Positions 35,801-47,779 of a stretch of DNA of 64,000 nt are shown here, one piece after another. Position 1 is the first letter of the stretch. Each line of letters begins with the position of its first letter. The position numbers and the translations under genes were made by a program. The notes beneath the pieces were generated by a model. That model was given only the letters and a program-made list of their open reading frames with translations, searched no databases and was not told where the DNA came from. This DNA is from Trileptium ribeirensis (lineage: Eukaryota > Nematoda > Enoplea > Enoplida > Thoracostomopsidae): positions 23,681 to 87,680 of the forward strand of contig JASANE010028973.1 in the NCBI GenBank assembly GCA_030248225.1. The letters run 5' to 3'.

Positions 35801-38800
35801 CAGTTATATAGAGGACGAAGTGCTCTACAAATTGACATATTTTTCAAGCGGATGCAGAGATATTTCCGTTTTCCTGTATTTTGCGTCTCGTATCATTCAA
35901 AAGCCGTTTGATTCAGCCCTACATCGTAAATAGTGACAACAACTGCACATGATTTTTAGGATAGAGGATAAGTTGTTCTACAAAATATAGCTCGAAAGGT
36001 TGCGGAGATGTTACCGTTTTTGTGCATTTTGGGTCTCATGGGCGCATTGTAAAAAATTATTTCGGCCCAAATCCTGCAGAACCAAAGTCGTTTAGGCCCA
36101 AAGCCGCGTAAAAAGCGTTATATAATCTTGTGTAGGGTTATGAGCTCCACAAAATGAGCCCAATTTGACTAAGATATCTATATTTACCGTGTTGTCGAGA
36201 TACAATGAATATTGTGACAAGCCGCTTCTTTCGCTTTTTCTGAGAGGGATTTTGGAGTCAGGTTTCGTGTGTAACAAAATATCACAAATAGCGATTTCAA
36301 ACTTTCAATCGAGTTATTACTTGAATCAATCCGCCCAGCCAAAGTTGCGTTAACCACCCTAAAATCCAATAATGGGCATTGTCAAATTTCATTACTATTC
36401 CGGCTAGTAAGAAAATTTTGACTGTAATGAGTGAAACGAACAAGGCTTTAATTTATGATTTGATATTTCATTTAGGTTTTCCTCGTACGATGAAACAAGC
36501 CCAATTCATTCAAAAACGCGCTCCTCTGGACGTTGCGATTGAACTGGCGGTTCCATTCGAAACGATTATCGAACGGGTGAAAGACCGGTGGATTCATGGA
36601 CCATCGGGACGAATTTATAATCTCAAGTTTAATCCTCCACAAGTTGAAGTGAGCATAATGACTAATGCATGGTACGTTTGTACTGATACAATTTCAGCAG
36701 TAGTTACCATTTCTAGTGTATGTCATTAAAAATAATTCCTCTGCTGATGCGTGTTTTTTGACTAAATTCAATATTTTCATTTCAAAATTCTAGTGTTGCA
36801 ATGGTTGTAGACATCGACGGTAAACTAGACCGCGATCAATGCGGTTTTGTTTGAATGATAAATGGAAATTCATTGAGACATTGTTGGTAACAAATTGAAT
36901 AATTTGTAAAATATATAAGTTTCTTTCAAGTTGGGATCAAACGGAGCAAACGTGATTTTATGTATAGTCTGTTATGAGTGTGATCACCTATAACGTGATG
37001 GGTGTGCACAGCCCTCCGAGACGTTAGGGGACTTTGGGGGGCGCCATGTTCATTCTCAGGAGAAATTTTAGAGCGGGAGGAATAAATTTTATTTAAAATA
37101 ACTAAATATTCCCATATTTTCATGTAGTTTTATAGCCATGAATGTATATTCAAGCTAAAAACGATGTTTTAACATTATAAATATTGGCAGTTAATGTGAA
37201 AAAACAATGTTCAAACAAAAACATAAATTTTCAGACATAAAAAACTTGGACTCCCAAGCGCGCGACATATCGCATGTTAGAAGTGTTTGAGCGCAACTGT
37301 CTGTGCATTTAACGGCTGAGCCATGCTGTATATATACCTTTGCGAACCAGAAATGCAGCTTGTTGCAGATGGTTGCAACTATGTGGCTACTATGATTGAG
37401 GCACGTGCTAAGGATCGATAACACCTGGTTTACAAAACAGATCTTGCTCGCAGATGCCCCATCAAGGTGGGAACGACCACGTCTTCGTGCCGTGGAAACC
37501 TGGAAACGTTCAACGCCGAATGAGGTGGAGCCATGTTCACGGACGTATCAATAAGACGACGGAAACCTCTAGATGTCATGTTCGGGCACGCTCGGACTAA
37601 CAGCAGTGGATAACGGACTAGTGCACAATCAACCTAGTTTTAGCCTTTTTAGGAGCTCAAAGTTTTTCCGAAAAAAATTTCACCAATCTCTGCCAAGTTG
37701 CAATAAATTTTTCCTAATTTCCCTTAGTTTTTTGCCTATTTTAGCGTATGTTTTGTTGAAATTTTGCGCGAACCTTTTGCTCGCGGCCGAAGGTGTGGTG
37801 CCGAAGCCTAGCGTAGTAGATTTTCGTGGGAAGGTATTGTAGACGGAAACCGGCTTCCCCTAACGATACCTATGAAATTGACCATTTTTGTCGCCCTGTA
37901 TGCAATACATAACCAAACAATATTAGTGAAAATAGACTACAGCTTGGAAATCGGTTTCGCGTCAGTAAAACTGTTGAAACAACGTGGAAAGAAATAATAT
38001 AGTCAAGTTGAACTCTGGGTAGCAAAACCATCGTATTATGCCTTCTTGATAACCTGATTGATAGTCGTCGCAACGAAAACGCACGAAATAACATGCATAA
38101 ATTTGAAAAATCTATATTTCTGGCAAAAATCTATCCGAAGATGAGTTATAAATGACACAGACAGACAAAAGGAAAAATTGGCCATTTTCTGCTTAGTGTG
38201 TCCGGTGTAAACTCTACTAGCTTTGCTTGCTTCGTTTCAATTATCAGGAAACTTTGTTTTAATTTGAAAAATATATCAGTTTATGCCTCTATGAAGTTTT
38301 GATAGGAACTAGTGACTTACGGATCAATTAATAGGATTCAAGCCTGGTCATCCTGAAGTGGGCAATAATGACTCTGGCGGTACACAAGTTGTGCTTACTC
38401 TCGTAATCTTCTTACTGGGCAGTCACAGACAACAATTTTTGGTTTTTGACCGAGTCGCCAAATACTAAAGCCTGTATGTGCCAAAATATGTCATCTAGAA
38501 AAGGAATTTTAGATGAAAAAACCTGCGTTAACATTGGGCTCATTGCGTATTTTTGACTTTCAATTGAGTGTTCATTTACAGTAGATCGCAAAGTTAGTAA
38601 AGCGGGAAGACTTTTAGCTGGTTTATATCCGCATGGCGCCTGAAAGGTCTCTAAGGTATATGTGCAAATGGCAATGTCTTCGTGTATCTTGATAAATATT
38701 CATGCTATTCAAAGTACAAGCCTTGATTGACACAGATTTTGGAGTGTACATTTTTCGTATTGAGAGTTTATATTACAACCAGGACTTTGGCCACGTCTAG

Positions 38801-39191
38801 CTATAATGACACTCGGCTTGAGCACAAAATTGGTGATTGAATCTTTATGCTGAAGGTTTCATTAGTTTTGTCGGCGTTGAGACATAAATAATTTTTTCGC
38901 CTGAACCAACCTGAGATGAAACTCAATGTGACTCTGTAGCCGTAGTATGTTGTATGTAATGTGTGTTGTACCGTTGTTTGTGTGAAACTGTATAATATTT
39001 CTGGTGTAGAAAAATAAATCTGTTAGTTTGGTTTAGTTTGAGTGATAAATAATTATGTTTTACTTTCATTAGGGCCTTGATGATGTCACCGGAGAGCCGT
39101 TGACACAGCGATTCGACGATGACCCAGAAGTGGTCAGTGCTAGGCTGGAAAGCTATCGTCAGCACGAACGGCCGGTTGCGAGGTACCTTAA
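32653..39191 (+). CDS. AK3: mitochondrial-type adenylate kinase (AK3/AK4 family), 4 exons
   Basis: The family transfers phosphate from GTP or ATP to AMP in the mitochondrial matrix. Exons 32653-32839, 33480-33599, 36476-36648 and 39073-39191 splice in phase (1, 1, 0, 2) into 199 codons. Visible motifs are the P-loop GPPGSGKG (residues 26-33), CGDVLR (AMP site, about 51-56), LVPDDL, DGFPRT, and the LID segment DRWIHGPSGRIYN followed by FNPP and DDVTGEPL. The LID lacks the four cysteines of zinc-type bacterial kinases and has the RWIH-PSGR-YN pattern of animal AK3/AK4. The short Ala/Leu/Lys N-terminus fits the uncleaved mitochondrial signal of this family. The family's usual length is about 225, so the last 25-30 residues are missing. 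They should lie in a further 3' exon, which I did not identify. AK3 versus AK4 is undecided. Confidence 0.93.
33480..33599 (+). CDS. AK3: adenylate kinase exon 2
   Basis: Acceptor TTGATTTTCAG; donor GTTAGT, a weaker but usable site. It reads LGQEAKKYIAEGRLVPDDL, then the stretch to NVLVD. The split glycine codon joins to FPRTM in exon 3. Confidence 0.93.
34223..34467. mobile_element. 245-bp MITE in adenylate kinase intron
   Basis: A perfect 14-bp terminal inverted repeat, CTGGCTAGTCCAAA, lies at 34223-34236 and 34454-34467. GTCACA flanks it on both sides (34217-34222 and 34468-34473). The interior is GC-rich with repeated CCTCCGGCAA and CGGCAAAA blocks. There is no coding capacity. Confidence 0.9.
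35590..36180 (-). repeat. about three inverted units of the ~190-bp dispersed repeat
   Basis: The minus-strand reading gives the same motif order as 4720-5130: TTTTGTAGAG..AATTC..CCTCTAT, then GGGTCTCAT and the AATATCTC block. Units are centred near 35700, 35890 and 36060. Confidence 0.6.
36476..36648 (+). CDS. AK3: adenylate kinase exon 3 (LID)
   Basis: Acceptor TTTCATTTAG; donor GTGAGC. It encodes FPRTMKQAQF, the VPFETIIERVKDRWIHGPSG core and IYNLKFNPPQVE, covering the end of the core domain and most of the LID. Confidence 0.93.
36649..39072 (+). other. adenylate kinase intron 3
   Basis: 2.4 kb. No repeats could be delimited with confidence and no exon was recognised. Confidence 0.5.
39073..39191 (+). 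CDS. AK3: adenylate kinase exon 4
   Basis: Acceptor CTTTCATTAG; donor GTAAGA. It reads GLDDVTGEPLTQRFDDDPE and on to ARLESYRQHERPVARYL, with AA left over (phase 2). The arginine of ARL is the usual catalytic arginine after the LID. Confidence 0.93.
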
Positions 39192-39990
39192 GTAAGAATA
39201 TATATTTTAGAAAATATATTAAATGACTCGGTAAGGCTGTTGGGTTTGCAGTATCTCTTTCAAAACAGCATTAATCAACAGTTTGGCGGCACGGTTGGAC
39301 ATTCCGGATGCCACTAATTTGCCTGTGTTATACTTAACGATTTCGTCATTATGTTTGTATGTTATAGCAAGTTACGTAATGCCGTAAAGAGATCTGATCT
39401 ATTCGTCTCGTTCACTTTGAACGCAATGAATATTTGTATTCGTTCACTGCTCGTCGTTTGGTGTTTACTCGCTTTCAACCTGTTGTTCGCTTTCTTCTGG
39501 CTTGATAGTTCCTCGGTGATGGCTTGATGTTCGTTCGGTCTTCGCCCGGGTTTCGCTCGCAGTTCGGTTGATGTTGTCTGTCGTGTCTGCTTTATGTTCG
39601 CTAAACGCCCTTGGAGTTCCCTAGCTCATCGCTATGTCTTGGCACGTTGCTATGCTGAAGTTAGGTCGCTTTTTGTTTGACGCATCGTTTGATGATCGCT
39701 CGAACATTGTTCGATCGATGTTCGCCCGCTGCTAGCTCGATGTAACTCGTTCTCAAAGCGATAGTCACTTCTAGCAAGCACTGCCGCTGTAAATCCGGTA
39801 TTTAAGCTGTAAATACGGACAACTTGATAACGCCGTAACCGAGTTACTAAAATTTTCACGCAGTGTTCGACGGCAAACCTTTCAGTATCGCTTTTCGCTG
39901 ACAAAGGGTGCTCGAAACTATACTACATCAAGATCTGTGTAAATTTTGCGGTTTTCGTGTACAACTTCGGCGTGATTAAATCTGCTTGAC
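39192..39990. other. non-coding, GTTCG-rich
   Basis: 39420-39780 is dense in TTCG, GTTCG and GCTCG words without a clean period, similar to 19320-19790. This is probably a degenerate simple repeat in the downstream intron of the kinase gene. Confidence 0.4.
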
Positions 39991-42755
39991 TCAGTACGCG
40001 CTTTCCTCCTTATGTAGCATACTCATGGTATGTGTAATAAAATCGACGTGACGCTGCTGCATTACGGACTTCCCAGACGTAATGCCCATACGACCCCGGC
40101 TATCGTGACTTCAAGGGCGGACCTATTGGGTAAATTTTCTTTGGTTCGGGTCAGGCCCAAGAAATTACGGAGCTTAGCAAGCCGCAGGAGCGCTTCACAG
40201 GATGTGTTCTGATCCTGCCGGACGGGTTGCTGACGTAGTCTACGAGGTACTACCTTTGAGGTCCCCAGGGAGGTTGGCTCCGCCACCTGCTCGCAGGCCA
40301 AAGAGACCAAACCGCTATTCCCTATTCACGTTTAACCCGGGAAGTGTAAAATTTGGAAGGTTTAAGTTTGATCTAAATCGGTTCCCATTATCTCGAAACT
40401 ACTACTTTATTTAATTTAGCCCACTAGGGTCCGAGAAATCCCTAGACGTTTAACGTCGGATTCGTGCGTCTAAATTTTTATACTGGGTGCTCAGCGTGAG
40501 TTTTAAAATTTCTTTCCTAATGAGTCGTATGAGTCGTACTTACATAACAATCATAATCAACAAACTTATTTGTAATCGGCGAGTCACGCTAAGGTTTGCT
40601 TCTTCAATGCGCATGTCAAACCTGAACGTGGGTCGTCGATTAGGGGTGACGGATTTCAAACCCCTTTTAGTTCCTATCGCTACTACGGTTCAGCAAAACA
40701 CTTGGACAACTTGGGTTTTCAGTGAGCATTTATTGATGAGTTTCAAAATTATGGGTATATAGACAGACACGTATTGCACGGGCGAATACAATAAGCATTA
40801 TGTCACGGATATGGTACGCTGATACAAGAGAATGATCAGAGCATCAATTGGGGCCGGTCGCGGAGTCATCGACTTTTTCACTGAACTCTCACAGCTGAGT
40901 CAAAACACGGCACATACTGTCAAGCCTTTTCTAATGATAGCTGTGCTTACCTTACTCACGAAAAACAAGGGGTCAAACCAAAAGTCAGTACCGGTAAGTG
41001 TTACGGTTAGTTATCGATAGAAACAGGCGCCATTGAACTAACTACTCGTTCGGTACAACGTTTGCTAATAGAGAGGGTACTCCGACACAACAACAGGTTC
41101 AGGTAAGCGAAAGGCGGAAACGAAACGGGGTATGCGGGGTAGAGCGTACAACGGGGCGTTTGCGAGACTTCATCTGGCTCATTCTAATCACGAAACTATG
41201 GTACATGATAATCGGTTATTAATACTCGCAGTTAGTAGCGTTGAGGTTAACCTATGACAACATAATACAACAACGACGCATATGAATACCATGACAAGTT
41301 TACGAAGTGCTCATCGGTACGACTCCTGAATTCCACGGTGCGACGGTGGTACAGTACAAATTTTCCTACTCGCATACATACATACGTGCTTACAGTGACC
41401 GTGTAAATTTCTCAATAGCAGGTGCAAATATACCGGTTAGTGTTGGTTCTTATTTCCAATGCAATCAAATTATCTCTCGGATAATAGAGAATGAAAGTTT
41501 CGGCAAGTTATGCGGACATAACTGATTAATTTTGGGTTCCAATCCCTATAAGATTATTCCACACGTACGAGGGTAGAACGGTAAAATTCGGTCTTAGTTT
41601 GCGGTCAAACCATAGTCTATTTGACGGTGGAAAACAGACTTTTCTTGTCTATAATCGTAAGCTAAAATGATGCTAAAGAGGATCGCGTAAACTTATCTCA
41701 TGAATCGCGCGTGGGTCCCGGTAGACGAAGGTTGGGACCGAGTTTTCAATTTTCTCCTAATATAAAATTATAGTCTTAATGAACTATGCAGGTTATGCTT
41801 GTGATTCGAGTGATAAGCGATTGGGTTTAGCTCCTAATAGTACTAAAACTAGGGTTACATTTGGCTTGAGAAAGGGCTCGCGGAAAGAACTCTATTTGGT
41901 ACGAAAATTTAGCTATTATTACAAGCGTTCTCTACTCGCCGAAGCGAGTCGGTAAGCGGAGACCCCGGTTGTCGGTACAACCGTAACAATTTTACTAGCT
42001 CAATCTTATTCGAGTTGCATCCTTAGACTGATCGGTCTCCTAGTTTCCATCCGAGATATTGATTCTAACTCTGTAGGGGCTGGAGAAACCTACAATTCTT
42101 GATATCCTCCTAATTTACCAGCCTTTCTCTACGAACTTTTGCATGGAGGCTGGGTTTGACCTTCTACCTCGCATTTCTAGGACCGGGTCAACGGTCCTCA
42201 CAAAATTTGGTCGGTCGGCCCGAGTCCCGGCAAACCCGATATCGCGTCTAGCGACATCGTCAATTTTATTTCTATAAAACTTTGCCACTGACAACAAATT
42301 TACCAACTCTGGGAACTTTGATAATTTCATTGCAGCGGCCGTATATCGGAGATTCAAGTCTCCGACGGCTTTCGTGCTGCTCTACTACTATATGATCAGA
42401 GAGAAACTAAAACTGCAAAAATATGTGCAAATGCAAGACCAAAACCAACTTACAAGGTTGTAAATACAACTGCGTAAGGCAGGAAATTCTATGAAATTTG
42501 TGTCGACCCTGGGCGGTTTTTGCTCTGCCCGGGTCCATGATTTTCATAATTTTTGAATGAGCCACGGCTTTGCCGGGCTCAATAGCTTAAACGAAAGGCC
42601 TAAAGGGCCTCTATATGTAGGAGAAAAATCACTAAAATTCCTGGAATAAATATCAAGTTATTAACGTGTAACGTTCGGGTAGGAGCGGACCCTTGTCGTG
42701 CCGTCGAGTTTGTGATTTCGGCGCTATAATGGCGGGTTTTAAAGTGGTGTCCGAT

Positions 42756-43240
42756 AGCGGACATTCTTACGAAGAAACAGCGAAAGTTTCAGCAAAATTC
42801 CTGGAGAGGATCTTGAGATATTTTAATTTCAATTTGGAATTTACATTTCTGGTGGGGTTAGGCCAATTCAAGGCCGTCGGGTTTATGTTTCCGAGGCGAA
42901 ATCAACGAGTTCTAGAGTCCTATGTATTAGCGGACGTTGCCACGAAGAAACTGCTAAAGTTCGAGCAAAATTCCTGGAAGAGAACTTATTTGAATTTTCG
43001 CGTTTTGATGGGAGCGATCCCTTTCATGGTCGTCGGGTTTAAATTTCCGACGCGATATTTGAGTGTTCTACGTATCGAGTCAACTGCTCGAATCTTTCTC
43101 GAGATCCGGGTAAAATTTTAACCTACTTCCTGGAACAGTTCTCTAGATGGACCGAATTTCTTACTTAGGTGAGCCGTCTCGCTCACGGGGCGTTATATCA
43201 GTACTTCTAAAGTTCCCACACGAAATTTTAGCAGGCGGAC
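42756..43240 (+). repeat. degenerate 173-bp tandem repeat
   Basis: AGCGGACATT-(CT)TACGAAGAAAC starts at 42756 and recurs as AGCGGACGTTGCCACGAAGAAAC at 42929. A partial third (GCGGACATTGCC) lies near 43235. Each unit carries AAAATTCCTGGA and GTCGGGTTTA. The 142-codon frame 42693-43121 exists because of this repeat and repeats itself accordingly. Confidence 0.7.
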
Positions 43241-44059
43241 ATTGCCTATGACACCATTGTCTTATTAATGAAATTTGGACGTGTCCCTAAAGTAAATTTG
43301 TCTAAAAACACCAGTGCATTTTTACTAACAGAGCATAAACAAGAGGACGGGCTCTGGTGCAAAGAAATCGAGAAACGCATAAAATCCTGAAGGCAAATTT
43401 CGATAAATCCTAAGTAAAACATGCATGTGCGTGTATGACCGTGGATGATTCGGAGTTCCAATGGTAATTTTCAACCAAAAACGTTTTATTTAACCTCGGT
43501 CGGTTCAAAAATATTTTCTTAATTCCTAACTCGGCTTAGGGAATCATGTAACATTAATCGCAACGCGAGTGTCGCGTTTGTTTGTGCCCTAACTCATCGA
43601 CCGAGGGAGGTTCAGCAGGACTTCGGCCATCTAATCAGGCAGTGCGATCGGCTAACCACGACCATATGTCTGCGGGACAAGCTAGGCCGGGCAGGGCTAC
43701 CATGAAAAAGGGAAGTGTGGACAGGGGAGGCGAAATGCTATACGTTGGTTTGCTTATTAACACGCTATTCCATGCTATGGGTTAACTAGCAACTTGGTTT
43801 CTACTTATTATGAACGTTCGGCTATCCTAACCGCCTCCCTGTCCGCACTTACTGCTGTTCGTTCCAGCGGTCGACGACCATCGCGTACGCCCATGCCGTC
43901 ACAAAGCCAAGTCGGGAAAACCGTAATAGCAAAGCATAAAGCAACGTCGGAACTTTAACACAATAAGCGATGGAGTCGGTCTGCAAAACGACCAAACTCC
44001 ACGCTGCCGAAGTCGTACTAAACTCTGGTGAATAAGTGCGTCTGCGCTTTTATATGAAA

Positions 44060-45110
44060 ATTTAAAATTTTAAATTTTCGAATCTCGGAGCGGTTAAAGT
44101 ACTTATTCAACACTTTTGGGAAAATTTGACCCCAAATTCGATTTAATATTACTTAATTAAAGTAAATATTCTTATCGCTGCATATTTCGAATACTTCTGG
44201 TCCAATTTTAATATTAAATCTATATAATCGAGTTTGATTTATAGCTTTGTTTAAACAAAGCTTAATATAAATTCCTTAACTTAATATAAAGTCTTCTAGA
44301 AATTTCCCAATAATTTGGTAGTTAAACTATCAATTTAATACAAAGTTTTAGAGCAGCTATACACAACCCTAGTATAACCGTCGCATCAAACTATAAAGCA
44401 TACTTCAGCAGCCAACAATATTTACTCAGAAGCCCAGTATTTGATGATTTGGGCGGCAGCGAACTACAGTTATTTATATAAAACTACAAATCTCTTATTA
44501 AGTCTGTATCAACTTTTGCTGATAAGAACCTCGTTCTTGTACAAACTTTATATAAACCATATAATAATATTTGAAACTCTCTAGAAACTTTTAATAACTT
44601 ACAAGTTAAACTACAAGCCGTAATATCAACTAGATATTCACTTCAAGCTGGGGGATCAAGAGTACTTCTACAAATGTTGCCGACTTCGCCGGGCACTGCA
44701 AGTCAAACAATCGATTTAAATACTTTCTTTGTATAAAATCCCAGCAATTCCAGTAGGAAACTTTATATTAGTTTTATACTAAATTCATTCGTCCGCTGAT
44801 AAGACGCGTATCTTGTTTGCCCAACAACGCAGTCTTTAACGGTGAGGACGTTAGCACAGATCTCAAACTCTTAAATAAACTTTATCCTATCTATTAACTT
44901 CATCATTAATTTTATATCAAACGTGAAAGTTACATTATTTGCTTAACAACGGCTGTAGTATTTGGTAGTCGGATCGGCAATGGACGGAGCTTAACACCAA
45001 GTTATAAAGCGAATACACCCTTGCAAAGTCGATAAGAAACTTCTCTCTAATATAGATTTATATCAACTTTATTTTAATACATATTTGTCGTATATAAACG
45101 TGTGTAGAAA
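44060..45110. repeat. AT-rich degenerate repeat region
   Basis: Variants of AAACTTTATATTA/AGTTTTATATCAA and TCTAGAAACTT recur at irregular spacing. No period could be set by eye. Islands of GC-rich hairpin sequence (GCCGACTTCGCCGGGC and others) interrupt it. Confidence 0.4.
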
Positions 45111-46339
45111 CGGGCTTCAGAAAGAGACATAGAAAAAGAAACGCAGCTTGGATGAACAAACAAAAGAGGGTAGGGCAAAGGGATAAAAGGGCAGCTATCC
45201 CTCGGCGATGGCCGGAGTGCCAAAAGAAACCCGGATTCGGACTCAGTATGTCCGTCCGGTTAAGATGATATGTAACAGGACCGTAGTCGGTCTACTGGGG
45301 GAAAATGAGCTCTTGGGGGAGGGTCAAAGCGAAATTTTTCTTCGGGTAGGGTATTTTAAACGGCTTCCGCGGGTTCGGGGTATAGTTTTCAAGGGTGTTC
45401 TATATATTTTTGGGTTAGTCTTGACAAGGGGAATTTAACAAGGGGTGACACGCCTGTCGGGGCGTCGTTTTGTGTTTTTTCATGGCAAGGGGTACCTAAA
45501 AGTGGGCGCAGCGGGACTGGTCCGTGCTCAAATTAAAGCCGGTGTTTTGGGGAACCTAATGACACTCTATATATTATTCTATGTTTAGTACTCGTTACGA
45601 TATTTAATTATCTGTATTTAAATCGCCTACGTACCTACGAATTTGTCCATAAGGCCGTGGATCCGTTTGGATCTCCACGAATCCGGTCTCATTCGAAAGA
45701 CTGCAAAATTGTCTAGAATAAATGTTAAGTACGAAATTTTCGAATTCCCAACGGTTCCGGTGATATGGGCCGGAGCCGATACTTTCGACACCAAGTTTCC
45801 CTAAATTTCTAAGTTTTGCTTCTTATCTTAACCAGCGAGATTGAACGCTGGTAAATAATATTTCATAAAGCACGACGATTTACCAGTGTGACGATAACTA
45901 TTGAACACTGAGAAATTTTATACTATCTGTCTTCTCTTATAATTTTCAGGAAATTCTCTCAATTGCTGTTCGCTTTCGGGCGGACAGTCACGTTTCTGTG
46001 GTCCTCATTCGTGAGGACGGTCGTGACGGGTATCCGTCACGACCAGTTATTCCAATAAAGATTTGTAACAAATTGCGTGGTCCTACCATTCGGGGTATGG
46101 CTATTTCTATACGTATCGGGATCGGCGGGGAGTCGTACCGTCCTATATTCCTACGAAATCGCGTATGGCAAGGTCTCGCCATACTCACGTTCTGTACCTA
46201 TAAAATATCAATTTACATGCGTGAAAATCCCTAACTTTTCTTCTAAAATCATCCCAAATAAGTTACTCTCTATCAATTGTATCTCCAACCTTGAAATTAC
46301 AAAAATACAACAAAGTATGACAAACAGGATACATAATAT

Positions 46340-46790
46340 CATAGTAAAATACAGGCGCTTTTATGGCCTGGTCAACCCAATAAAATAGTACAATTATAGC
46401 ACGACATAATCATAAAAGCGGTATACAATGGCAATAATAGGGCGGCGCTTTTATGGCCTCACGTAATAACAACGAACGGTATGAATATGATATAGCGCTC
46501 ATATACAAATGGTTAACGAATACTATCCCGATCAAGCGGCTGGATCGTGTACCTGAAAATACGTATGAGCAACAACATCGGTTCCAACGGTACACAATTA
46601 GATGATGCGATCAAGATAATGTATATCAAACACGTGCCTTTATGGTCATCAAAAGTATTACAAAAGTGATATTAATAGTACGTAATTCAGGTATATATAC
46701 CAATGATGCCTTTATGGCCAACGATAGTATGGTGAAAATCATGATAATGCCAATACATATACCAAGGCGTGCCTTTAGGGCACCACAATC
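46340..46790. repeat. dispersed GCCTTTATGGC-type hairpins
   Basis: The motif occurs near 46351 (AGGCGCTTTTATGGCCT), 46443, 46637, 46706 and 46769 (GTGCC-TTTA-GGGCAC). The loop (TTTAT/TTTA) is stable while the flanking stem bases differ between copies. Confidence 0.55.
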
Positions 46791-47425
46791 AAAATGTATA
46801 TAGATGGATATACGATATAGATATCTGTATATACGGTTACAATTCCTTGACGATCATCCATCCCTGAAATATCAATAACGATACCCATCCTGATCAAAAC
46901 AATGTCGGCGGTGCAGGCCGAAATACTGAAAATACGAGTCGGTTACATAACGGGACTCTTGGACCTAATTACTCCGGGCTCGTGCCATTTCCCTATATAT
47001 ATATATATATATGTGTGTGTGGTGCGGTTAAATTTGTTCCGATTACGTACATATATACCTTGATTTCAGCTCTGTTTCAATTATTAACGTATGTACCCGG
47101 TGATTTCTGATTTGTTGTAATTATGTAATTACATAACTGTATTGATCTTGCGAGTTATTTCAATTACTGGTTAACGTTTATGCGGTGGTTCATGGTTTGT
47201 GCCATTTAGGCAGTTTACATATGAGGTGACAACAGGGCTTTGTAGTCGATGGGTATATGTAGAGGAACTCAGTTTATATATTTGCTCACGCTAAGAGGCA
47301 ATTAATTGATTCTGCTTACATAGATGTACGTATTGCAAGGCGACGGTGGGTTCCTCACCCTTTTGGGCTATTCCCGTCGGGTGTCCCAGGTTGGGGAAAG
47401 ACTGGTGGCTGAATTCGGAAATGTT

Positions 47426-47760
47426 GACCACTATACCGGTGGTCGTGATTATTGGGGAATTCGACTAAATGTTAACCATTACACTATGGACAGGATTTTT
47501 TGTTTTCGTTAAAATGTTGTCCATTATACTTTGGACAGGATTTTTCGGTATTCACTAAAAATGTTGTCCATTATACTGTGGACAGGATTTTTCGGTATTC
47601 ACTAAAATGTTGTCCATTATAATGTGGACAAAATTAATGATGGTCGAAAAATGTTGACCATTGCTCTGTGGTTAGGATTATTGTAAAAGTTGACCATTAT
47701 TGCGTGGTCAAGATTATGGGTTTTCGCTAAAAGTTTACCATTAGGCTGTGGTCAGGATTA
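47426..47760 (+). repeat. eight-unit hairpin array with compensatory stem changes
   Basis: Units of about 35-50 bp carry the stems GACCAC/GTGGTC (47426), a weak one near 47473, TGTCCA/TGGACA (47518 and 47565), TTGTCCA/TGGACAA (47610), TGACCA/TGGTTA (about 47655), TTGACCA/TGGTCAA (47690) and ACCA/TGGT (about 47737). Loops are 7-8 nt, mostly TTATACTG-like. The stem switches between GTCC/GGAC and GACC/GGTC with both sides changed together. The linkers share AGGATTTTTCGGTATTCACT. Confidence 0.8.
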
Positions 47761-47779
47761 ATCCACCTCGTAACGATCC

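Larger units (their letters stand above)
33600..36475 (+). other. adenylate kinase intron 2
   Basis: The intron holds the inverted-repeat element 34223-34467 and three inverted units of the ~190-bp repeat (35590-36180). The remaining sequence is unremarkable. Confidence 0.6.

Noticed and set aside
37440..37570. Second non-LTR retrotransposon tail
   Set aside because: Some Arg/Trp-rich reading resembles such tails on the + strand, but no motif could be fixed in one frame.
42693..43121. 142-codon open frame as a gene
   Set aside because: Its internal repetition follows a 173-bp DNA tandem repeat and no family resemblance is seen.
45945..46010. Acceptor TTTTCAG with an in-phase LLFAFG...LW reading as the last adenylate kinase exon
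   Set aside because: The spacing to exon 4 is several residues too short and the invariant tail residues are not matched.
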